Assembly (NCBI GenBank): GCA_010014835.2 | Contig: JAAAKB020000021.1 | Location: 1,352,910-1,377,741, forward strand | Direction of reading: 5' to 3' | From: Apostichopus leukothele | Lineage: Eukaryota; Echinodermata; Holothuroidea; Aspidochirotida; Stichopodidae | Length of the DNA stretch: 24,832 nt | Part shown: piece after piece, positions 17,804 through 24,832 of the stretch | Position numbering within the stretch: position 1 is the stretch's first letter | Layout of the letters: each line of letters starts with the position of its first letter | The notes under the pieces: generated by a model | The model's database searches: none | What the model was told of the DNA's origin: nothing | Seen by the model: the letters and a program-made list of their open reading frames with translations, nothing else | Made by a program: the position numbers and the translations under genes

Positions 17804-17946
17804 GATGTCCGTACCATTCTCAGAAAACACCCATTGGGTGGCAAAGTTACAAAGGACATTGATACAAACAAAATTTGTACACCAGCCAATCGAAGGATTC
17901 TGGTTAATGCATGTGTAGCCCACCTGATTGAAGTGCATGGACCGAA
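17804..17946 (+). CDS. SAMD3-like gene, conserved core exon
   Basis: After TTGATTGATTGCAG the frame reads DVRTILRKHPLGGKVTKDID, TNKICTPANRRILVNACVAH and LIEVHGP, ending in phase 2 at GTAAGC. This is the conserved core of SAMD3-like proteins as I recall them (ILxxxPxG ... R..LV..LV.HLIE). It joins in frame to 18324. Confidence 0.8.
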
Positions 17947-18323
17947 GTAAGCAAGTCCCATTTATCTGATATGAGAACAACACAACCGATGCACTATATC
18001 CTTACTGTAACTAAACAATACCAAACTGATATCAATTCTTAATAAGAATTATGACTAGTTGACCGAGCAAACTTGCACGACAAGAATCTACTGTCCATTG
18101 GAACAGAAGCAGGCTGGAATATTAGCAATACATGTTACCCAATGCTTGGCCAAATGTCTTTATATTGATTACTCATCCCAGAAAAATTGTATAGCATTTA
18201 CAATCAACAAGCTATGAACAAAGGCTCATGGTGAACCATGTTTTAAGTAATCATATTCTAAACAGGCCGGATGTTATTATAGTGTGACTGACAATCAAGA
18301 AATTTTGTTTGATTTTGTCGCAG

Positions 18324-18408
18324 ACCTAATGCTGTACTCAAGGAAGCACTTGCGCAGTCAGTCATCACTGCATTTCCTTGCTTGAAAGATCCCAGAGGAA
18401 ATGGATAT
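18324..18408 (+). CDS. SAMD3-like gene, core exon
   Basis: Between TTTTGTCGCAG and GTAAGT. Reads PNAVLKEALAQSVITAFPCL then KDPRGNGY, ending in phase 0. The motif I...FP.LKD..GxGY is typical of the family. Confidence 0.8.
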
Positions 18409-18788
18409 GTAAGTAAAAGCCCTGCAAGCCCAATCCATGCTGTATATCTCACAAAATGCATGTGCAATTTAATGGTTATTAAACTTGTCATAATTGTAGT
18501 TACAGTTTTACCCATATATGCGATAAGGAAATACATGGTAGCTAGGAAGCTATAAACCTTTTGGTATGTCGAGTATGCAGCTTGTTCATCCATTCACTCA
18601 CTATAGTAAGGATGTTAGCTTCTATCAAGGTTACAACATATGGCATCATTCAAGATGGTCAGTGTGTGGTATAATCAATGCAAGCGTGATTATGTAATAC
18701 AGCAAACCCAAAGAATGTGGTGCATTTGTTTGTTTTTTACTACAATAGAAAAGGTAGTACGTATATTTCTGTGTTTTCCTCACTCTAG

Positions 18789-18948
18789 GAAGCTTTTTAC
18801 TGAAAAGGAGCACATAAAAGGCCTGCCTGTGGATGGTTGGAGGATCACCTTCGCTATGTGAGGAAGAAAAGCAAGAGCAATGATAACGATAAGTCATCAA
18901 CACCACCACAACAAGTACAAAGAGATGAGAGCTCGAAGGAACAGAAAG
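18789..18948 (+). CDS. SAMD3-like gene, exon with one in-frame TGA
   Basis: After CTCACTCTAG the frame reads EAFY, TGA (18801-18803), then KGAHKRPACGWLEDHLRYVR and KKSKSNDNDK, ending in phase 1 at GTATGC. The family has the pattern (A/S)(W/F)(Y/F)....HRPATG(F/W)LE.RLR.VRK, so the sequence after TGA is clearly in the right frame and the TGA stands in for one sense codon. No nearby acceptor avoids it and keeps phase. The stop would remove the C-terminal half of the protein if real. Confidence 0.7.
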
Positions 18949-19073
18949 GTATGCTTCCTTACAATAAAAACATATAAGATTGGGCAAGGAAAGTAACACC
19001 TAACTTATGTATTAAAGAATATGTGACAGAAGGCTCAGAATGGTTCTTTTTTTTCAATACTGAAAGACTCATT

Positions 19074-19398
19074 CAATTGTATGACTCACCCTTACTACCC
19101 CTGGCATGGTCACTCAAATGTGGGTCATTGACACTAAAAAAGTGACTCGCATGTGCATCACTGTAACTAGATTGTAAGTCACAGGAGTGACTCAAGGGTT
19201 GGTCACTTTACTGGAGATGGCCAATAACTTAAACACAAAATTGTGTAACAATATTGTTACTGATGGGTGTGTCATTTTACATGAAATGTCAGTCAATATA
19301 GTGACTGAAGGGTGTGTCAATTTAGGCATTTTCATGACTCACAAAGGTTGTACAATGATTGACCATGTCTAGGGTTGTAGAGGTGAGTCGTACAATTG
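19074..19398. mobile_element. MITE-like element with 43-bp inverted ends
   Basis: Left end CAATTGTATGACTCACCCTT (19074 on) and the reverse complement of the right end (CAATTGTACGACTCACCTCT, from 19398 back) match over 43 bp with 8 mismatches. The interior repeats GTGACT/GACTCA words and GGGTGTGTCA(A/T)TTTA twice. No coding capacity. It lies in the SAMD3-like intron 18949-20048. Target duplications are not clear. Confidence 0.75.
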
Positions 19399-20048
19399 AC
19401 AAGTGCATAATAGGTTTTGCTACTATGTACCCGAAGATAGTATATCACAAGGCAATGGACCAATTCACTGAACACTAAACTAATGTAGCTTTTGTTTCCA
19501 TATGATGTGTGCATGTTCTTTGTCATTTCGCAAAAATGAGGTGCATTGAACATAGGATAATTATTATGGACAATTAATTGACAATTATATTTCAACTTGA
19601 AATTATATTCATAGTTAGTGTAGCAAATTGAATACTCATTGATAAATCGAGCCAGGTATGCCTTCATGAAATTAAAATTAAACCCCTCCTTTTGGTCATT
19701 GCACAGCCTAGAAAGGTATAACTAAGGCTTCATAGGAATTAAATGATTGGAATTCAAAGCTCAAAGTCGGGGTATCAAATATGGTACTAATTTATATGCT
19801 TTGAGCAACATCTACCATCAGTTGGTGCTCAAACTTTGTATAAGCTTCAAATTCATGGAAGGAACTCCTTCCCCGTCTTAAGTTTACTCAAGTTGAAGTG
19901 TTAGGGCTCCACATTCACATGGGAGTAGGTGTATATTGTAGAGGGTAAATTTTTCTTGTTTAATTACTCAAGAAATATTCTGATTCTTAGGTTCTTTATG
20001 TCTGTTTTATTAGAAATTGATGCAATTGGCAGTCTGAAAGCTTGACAG

Positions 20049-20209
20049 AAAAGGTGAACTGGTTAAAAGAAAACATCTCTCCAGAGGAAACAGTGAAAAG
20101 TTACATGAAGGACACGGTTCATGTACGTGCAGACTTTATTAAAGGAGACAAGAAGTCCAACATAAAATCCATTTTGGATGAATACCCAAGACTGCTAGAC
20201 CCAGGAATG
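20049..20209 (+). CDS. SAMD3-like gene, exon
   Basis: Acceptor AGCTTGACAG/AA is chosen because it supplies the two bases needed after the phase-1 exon at 18948. It reads KVNWLKENISPEETVKSYMK, DTVHVRADFIKGDKKSNIKS and ILDEYPRLLDPGM, ending in phase 0 at GTAACT. The pattern R...I......I...YP.L is the family's middle region. Acceptors further upstream would bring stops into the frame. Confidence 0.75.
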
Positions 20210-20958
20210 GTAACTGTTTGACAATATTTTCGTAGTCTTTTGTGTGTTATTTATTTATGACCAAACACAATCTTTGAAGTTATCTGCCTTAAGATTTGTG
20301 TCATACTTTTAAGTCAATACATTACACTGGCTCTTCAGGCCAACAGTTTATTCCTTTGGATATTCCGCTGGTCAAAGTTTACTGCTTCATAAAAATACTG
20401 TAAATTTTCTGCACTTGTAGATGAAAACTGCATCCTGATGGCATGCTTATTTGCAAAGAAGTTATTTTGTTAAATTTTGTGAATTTATGAATGCATCTGG
20501 CAATAGCAGAGTGAGTGATGTCATCAAGACAAATGATTTGAAAATATCTTTGTTTTTGTTTATAATATAAGGTTCATTTATCCGCAAAAGAAAATGATAT
20601 TCTTAAATGAATTGCATTTTGATGAAGCTATGAATTCTGAGTACATTGACAATACTATTATATTTCAGGGACACAAGATTATAAAAGGGAAGTAAAGTTT
20701 TTGAAAGACATTTGCCATATGACCACATCACAGACCCCCTACTGTGAACCATATCCTGAAGAAGCACAAGCTTTATCTGGCATATATATTATTTAAACAT
20801 CCGTATCTAGAGTTAGAATCAAGATATTGAGATTGGTGTTTTCACCTAGCAGTGTGGAATACTTTTGTCTTTCCTGTAATATGCCACTGTAATATCCCTT
20901 TAGGGAGAATTTATATAACCCCCATGGCACCATTTTGGTTGGATTCGGCTTCTTTCAG
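20210..20958. other. SAMD3-like intron, no feature recognised
   Basis: AT-rich. An acceptor-like TATTTCAG at about 20662-20669 is followed by sequence without a clear frame. The protein reads well directly from the exon at 20209 to that at 20959, so no exon is needed here. Confidence 0.6.
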
Positions 20959-21112
20959 ATTGACCAGGATTTTCAAGTACTGATGCCACAAGCTGCCCCA
21001 AAGATGCTGGAGAAATGGGATGAACTGGCAGAAGATGTTATTCTCTTTGCTGATAAGATGAAATGTGGTTGGGAAAAAGTTCTGCCTGGAATACCTCAGA
21101 AACTTTCTGCTG
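20959..21112 (+). CDS. SAMD3-like gene, exon
   Basis: After GCTTCTTTCAG the frame reads IDQDFQVLMPQAAPKMLEKW, DELAEDVILFADKMKCGWEK and VLPGIPQKLSA, ending in phase 1 at GTATAA. It matches the I..DF....P.....L..KW.......L.(Y/F)A region of the family and joins in frame with 21540. Confidence 0.8.
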
Positions 21113-21283
21113 GTATAAATTATTCTTTTTCTGCAGATAATTTAAGGAAATAATCCAGCAAGGCATAATAGCATAAGTACTGACAGTACTTAATACTGCT
21201 TTCAAGTGCTTTGCTATTTTGTATTGTTGTTTGCAAAGCCTGTCTGTAACCAAAAGATAACAAATTGCTTTTAAATATTGTTT

Positions 21284-21325
21284 TCATGACTCGTGAAGAA
21301 CTGTCATCACCTGAAAATGTCATAA
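21284..21325. repeat. Possible diverged fragment of the ~70-bp intronic repeat
   Basis: CATGACTCGTGAAGAACTGTCATCACCTGA-like sequence is related, loosely, to the TCTTGATGACGAATCTCCTGA half of the copies at 5631 and 8214. If real, the repeat occurs on both sides of the N gap. Confidence 0.35.
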
Positions 21326-21539
21326 AATAATATACAGTACAATGTTATGGGATTAGGTCAAGAGTTTCATTAGTGGGGTATATGGAATGATGATATTATA
21401 TTCTTAGGTTTTATTTAACAGATCAGGACTTCAACATAGAAAAAAATCAGTGGCAAAGTTTTTAAGGCTTGTCTTGATTCAAAAACTTGTTAATGTTATT
21501 GAATTTAAATCTTGATATTATTCTTTGCTTTTCTTTCAG

Positions 21540-21655
21540 CTGAGAAAAAGAACATTGCCTTTTACCTCTTGCCAGTGCTGTTCCGTTTCCGAAGTGGAAA
21601 GAAAGACAAATGTACACTGCTTGATTCGGTGAATGCCTTCATTGATTTCCAACCT
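21540..21655 (+). CDS. SAMD3-like gene, exon
   Basis: After TTTTCTTTCAG the frame reads EKKNIAFYLLPVLFRFRSGK, KDKCTLLDSVNAFIDFQP, ending in phase 0 at GTGAGT. This is the A...LP.L....... region before the family's C-terminal block. Confidence 0.8.
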
Positions 21656-21992
21656 GTGAGTTATAATGATGTTTACGTATTTGTGGCAAAGTGGAATAGT
21701 ATTTAATCTAGCAGTGCACAAGTCTTGTGTGAAGTGTATTGTACCAGTCACTGTTCTATAGATAAGCATAAGTCTTGATTGTTTTTACAGAAGGTCATGA
21801 AGCTTTTCTTCATGGTTACATGCAGATAATTGAGAAAATGTAAAATATATTTTGCAGAAGCACACAAAACCATCAAACAATGTGTGGCTCAGGGTAGAAC
21901 AATTAAAGTAGCCCACATGAAGTCATATATATAATGGATAGAATATTGAAATTTCCCAGTTTGGTAAGCTTGCAGTGTGAAATTATTATGGT

Positions 21993-22180
21993 GGGCGTGG
22001 ACTTGGGGAGACGGGACACGTCCCCCTTAGTTTTTTGAGTGGGAGGACACTAATATGGCACCATTTTGGGTGTAAGCTCTCGTTTATTAGAGGAGGGGGA
22101 CACACCCTCCCCTTAGACCCCTCTTCACATCTGCCGAGTTAGGAAGTGTCCCCCCACCTCAAAAAGCAAAATCGACGCCC
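21993..22180. mobile_element. 188-bp GC-rich foldback element
   Basis: Begins GGGCGTGGACTTGGGG and ends AAAATCGACGCCC, so the ends are inverted (GGGCGT/ACGCCC). Internal arms TTTTTTGAGTGGGAGGACAC and the reverse complement of GTGTCCCCCCACCTCAAAAA also pair. Strongly richer in G and C than the intron around it. No coding capacity. It lies in the intron before the terminal exon. Confidence 0.7.
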
Positions 22181-22492
22181 TTGGTTATTATTAAATTAAT
22201 TTAAGAACATTCATGACATTATATATACTTTTGAATGTATGACCTAATACTGTTCACCAATGATGTACCACCTTACCTTGCTGTAAAGCATTTTTGTAAG
22301 GTTTTCTTGACAAATTAGGAAGACTATTATTTCTATTTTAATTGATAATTGAAAAACTATTACTGTAACTCTTTTCCACATTCAGTCCCACTTCTTAAAG
22401 GATTGTCATAGCTTTCTCCTCATTCTTTATACCATCCTCTTTAATGCTGGTTTTGAAAAATGAAACAATTTTCCCCTTTCTTTAAATTGCAG

Positions 22493-22804
22493 GTGGTTAC
22501 CAGTTTGGCAATGTATTGCCAAACTATTTCAAATGAACACCGTCCGCAACCTTTTGTTCTTGCACTCGGCTTAGAGCGGTATAAGCCAACGCAAGCATTT
22601 GTTATAATTGAACGGAAGGCCATCCCCCAGAGCTCACTTACCGCAGCTGTTGACTTATGTTTTAAGTCTCATTATGTATTGGATATCGAATATCAACTCA
22701 AATGTAAGGGTGCATGGGAGTTTATTGAAAGTGAGGTGTATGGACTTTGTGACAAAAGAGGCAGTGGTCTCAGTTCCTTCAGAGCTTTTGTGGCGGCAAA
22801 GTGA
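22493..22804 (+). CDS. SAMD3-like gene, terminal exon
   Basis: After TCTTTAAATTGCAG the frame reads VVTSLAMYCQTISNEHRPQP, FVLALGLERYKPTQAFVIIE, RKAIPQSSLTAAVDLCFKSH and YVLDIEYQLKCKGAWEFIES, with TGA at 22802. It is the best conserved block of the SAMD3-like family: QPF.LALG......(F/V)..(I/V).(R/D).AIP...L..A.D..FKA..VLDI.Y......WEF.(E/Q). This exon anchors the family assignment of the whole gene. The visible exons together give roughly 400 residues. Confidence 0.85.
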   Translation: MVTSLAMYCQTISNEHRPQPFVLALGLERYKPTQAFVIIERKAIPQSSLTAAVDLCFKSHYVLDIEYQLKCKGAWEFIESEVYGLCDKRGSGLSSFRAFVAAK

Positions 22805-23027
22805 TGGGATCAGTGTAACCGTATATTTATGTTTCTTTGATTGTACTTTTTCGCTTAAAAGAATAGTCCACACCCAAATTTATTTTTGAAATGTTAAAGA
22901 GGAACTTAGATAAGCAATCTTTAACAATATTTTGAAATCTATCTTGACCTTGGATTGATTAGGGCTGCTAGTTTGCCAAAGGGTTTGTTAAGTTTACCAA
23001 GTTCAAATGCCAAGGATATATTCATAG
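22805..23027. other. 3' flank or 3' UTR of the SAMD3-like gene
   Basis: AT-rich sequence after the stop. No AATAAA is seen before the retroelement fossil that starts at 23028, so the original 3' end may lie further right. Confidence 0.4.
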
Positions 23028-23439
23028 TGTAAGAGGTACTGGATACAAAAGTATAAACGTAATACAGATTATACGCAAGCTACATGGTAAACGAGACGAA
23101 CATAGAAAGAAGAAACGAACAACACAAGTAGTCGTAACGAAGTGAAATCTATTCCCGTTCAATTAGAACTCAAGAAGGCAAACTGTGTAGAAGCTTACAA
23201 TACGCTCATTACGTAACTAGATAATCAACAAACTGAATAATACAAAGTAAGCCATGTTACTGCATATTCATAAATTAGGTTATTTACATTGCACGTATTG
23301 GTTTTGTATCCAGTACCTCTTACATATCTTCCCTCTTGAAAATAAGATCGTCCTCGACCTACGTTGTACCATTTTAATTTATTCGCTAAATATGTATTCT
23401 AGTATGGAAATATAAATTTTGTATCCAGTACCTCTTACA
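23028..23439 (-). mobile_element. LTR-retrotransposon fossil, one LTR plus a small internal remnant
   Basis: Read on the minus strand, a 297-bp unit (23324 to 23028) starts TGTAAGAGGTACTGGATACA and ends TGTATCCAGTACCTCTTACA, giving the TG...CA ends of an LTR. Just before it (23325-23340) is a purine-rich CAAGAGGGAAGATA like a polypurine tract. A second copy of the 23-bp LTR start lies at 23417-23439. ATAG flanks both outer ends (23024-23027 and 23440-23443), fitting a 4-bp target duplication. The element is broken, with almost all of its interior absent. The group may be Ty3/gypsy-like, but this is uncertain. The end copies are identical, which suggests a not very old insertion. Confidence 0.55.
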
Positions 23440-23854
23440 ATAGTATCAATGCATCAAACTCTTGTAGTATAAAAGTGGAAGCAGATTTTAAAGAAAAACA
23501 AAACAAAAGACATCAAATGTGGAGCCATTACATCACACTTGCATGCTTTCTTCAAGTTCACTTTTGGAAGAAAATGTGACAACTTCAGCTTTTAATATCT
23601 TGCAAATTGAACACAGGAATTGAATGAAAGTTTTACCAGAATGCTTAGAGTAAGTTTCTCGTTCCTCGTTATCACGAATAAATTTGGGTTTGGAATATTC
23701 TTTTTAAAGTAGTGTCCTAAAGGGAACTGAATGGAGAGTGCTTTTATATGCCTTTAGTTTTTCTTGTCATGTTTTTAAAAGGTTATGCATTGTTCAAACG
23801 TACATGTACCATAAGTTGTTTTGTTGTTAGTCCCATTTTTTTTTAATTTTGGGT

Positions 23855-24115
23855 TGTAACCATGCAGTTTGGCAGAATATTGTGGTTAAAGTTTACACAA
23901 TGACCTTTCACAGTTCATTGTTTTCATACTCTGCTAGGATGGGTAGAAACCAAACAACATTTAAGTCTTGTTATGTATTGGATATCAAATACCAACTTAA
24001 ATGTAAGGGTGCATCAGAGTTTATTCAAAGTGAGTGTGTATGGTTTTGGTATCCTAAAGAAATTCTAACCATACCATTTGCTACCGTTCATTCATTTATA
24101 GCTTCTTTACTTTAA
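23855..24115 (+). pseudogene. Decayed second copy of the SAMD3-like terminal exon
   Basis: TTTAAGTCTTGTTATGTATT and the following frame (FKSCYVLDIKYQLKCKGASE, FIQSE) are almost identical to the terminal exon at 22661-22733. Upstream, TTTGGCAGAATATTGTGG and TTCATTGTTTTCATACTC align with the exon's start and its QPFVLALG part, while roughly 60 bases for the IIERKAIPQSSL part are missing. The acceptor AG is not conserved and stops interrupt the upstream part. The copy ends in a different tail and TAA at 24113. It is either a pseudo-exon from a local duplication or an unused alternative last exon. Confidence 0.75.
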
Positions 24116-24435
24116 AAGGGGAGTAGTGTTTTAAAGTGAATTGAAAGTGGATGTCCCTGGCCAAGAGTGAACTTTTTATATGCCTTAAGATTGTTGACAT
24201 CTTTTGTAGTTGTGTTGATAGTGTGAGGTCTAATCATACCTGTTTGGATAAGAATATCAAGGATATTTTATGCTCTCAGATATTGTGACTAATGATTTTC
24301 TTCCATTTTTTATTTTGTGAGGAGTTGCTCAAATTATACTGATGGCTTATTTGTGAAATGATGGGTCATCATTTGCTTACTAACTCTTGTGATGTTGTTT
24401 AAAGTTTCATTTCAAAACAAACACTTATGATTTTA

Positions 24436-24502
24436 AATAAATCCTGTCAAGCTTACTATGTAATTAAAAGTATGAGTTAATAAAAAGCTGATTAAAAATA
24501 AA
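24436..24502 (+). terminator. Cluster of three AATAAA signals
   Basis: AATAAA at 24436-24441, 24479-24484 and 24497-24502, in AT-rich sequence after the second terminal-exon copy. Possible transcript ends for the SAMD3-like unit, if transcripts read through the fossil at 23028. Confidence 0.4.
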
Positions 24503-24544
24503 GACATTTTCTTTTTGTTTTCATTTGTTTAAATGAGTCCAGGA

Positions 24545-24803
24545 TACCCAACATTTACCCAATGTTGGGCTCATATACCACCACACCAACGTTTGGGTAG
24601 CGATTATCCCTTAGTTGAGTAAACAAGTTTAACCAACAACTGTATAAAACATAATGCCCAACAAGGGGTCAAAATAAAGTACCCAGAAAAGGGCAAATTT
24701 ATGCCCAAGAAATGGGTGAATACTTTTGCTCAAACAATGGGCACACTTTGCCCAGATGTTGGTGTGGTGGTATACGGACCCAACGTTGGGTAAAAGTTGG
24801 GTA
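24545..24803. mobile_element. MITE-like foldback with 53-bp inverted ends
   Basis: 24545-24597 pairs with 24751-24803 over 53 bp with 7 mismatches; TATACCACCACACCAAC is identical in both arms. Each arm holds its own small palindrome, ACCCAA(T/C)GTTGGG. The interior is full of CCCAA/TGGGC words and has no coding capacity. Outside the right arm, TGCCCAATATTTTTAAGAGT continues to the window end, so the true element may extend further. Confidence 0.8.
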
Positions 24804-24832
24804 ACATTTTGCCCAATATTTTTAAGAGTGTA

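Larger units (their letters stand above)
14053..22804 (+). mobile_element. Candidate CACTA/EnSpm-like transposon: SAM-domain gene with transposase ORF in its intron
   Basis: What is seen: a SAM exon (14053-14162), an intronless zinc-finger CACTA-type transposase frame (14189-16681), then exons of one SAMD3-like protein to a stop at 22804, all on + and in phase except at the linker. Known: in maize En/Spm the tnpD frames lie inside the first intron of tnpA and the two products come from alternative processing of one unit. Inferred: the same plan applies here, with the SAM protein as accessory partner. Terminal inverted repeats and target duplications were not found, so the limits given are those of the coding parts only. 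The alternative is a host SAMD3-like gene with a transposase-derived gene lodged in its intron. Confidence 0.5.

Noticed and set aside
18258-18593. 111-residue minus-strand frame
   Set aside because: It covers a SAMD3-like exon in antisense and its intron; no domain is seen.
18801-18803. TGA read as selenocysteine
   Set aside because: The family has no known selenoprotein member and I see no SECIS-like element; a plain lesion or error is simpler.
20670-20790. Extra exon after TATTTCAG
   Set aside because: No frame continues the SAMD3-like protein, and the flanking exons already join in phase with a continuous family match.

Overview
The window is animal (metazoan) nuclear DNA: AT-rich, with two multi-exon genes on the + strand, GT-AG introns carrying many dispersed repeats, and a 100-N assembly gap at 11841-11940. 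The SINE type, the SAMD3-like/CACTA proteins and the foldback repeats fit a marine invertebrate, perhaps an echinoderm or another invertebrate deuterostome. That placement is inference; the sequence alone does not fix the species.

Region 1 (1-11840) holds the middle of the splicing-factor gene SF3B3 (SAP130). Fifteen exons between 218 and 11675 are all in phase and give 633 codons that read almost continuously against the vertebrate protein. The 5' exons lie left of the window. The exons for the C-terminal third do not follow; the last exon is about 165 bases before the N gap. The introns hold a 22-bp minisatellite against an acceptor, a tRNA-derived SINE, copies of a roughly 70-bp repeat, and a small tandem duplication that copied an exon end with its donor site.

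Region 2 (11941-14052) has no gene that I can recognise.

Region 3 (14053-22804) is the most interesting part. A SAM-domain gene of the SAMD3-like family (half a SAM domain, linker, conserved C-terminal region, terminal exon ending at 22804) has a long first visible intron. In that intron, 26 bases after the SAM exon's donor, begins a 2.5-kb intronless ORF for a C2H2 zinc-finger transposase of the CACTA/EnSpm (CMC) type, with its own AATAAA just before the next acceptor. This repeats the layout of maize En/Spm, where tnpD lies inside the first intron of tnpA and both come from one transcription unit. I propose that the whole block is an animal CACTA-like transposon, or a descendant of one, whose SAM protein is the accessory (TnpA-like) product. 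Each of the two coding units has one in-frame stop, so this copy is probably decaying.

Region 4 (22805-24832) is repeat-rich: a broken LTR-retrotransposon fossil, a decayed second copy of the SAM gene's terminal exon, several AATAAA signals, and a foldback element with 53-bp inverted ends running to the window edge.
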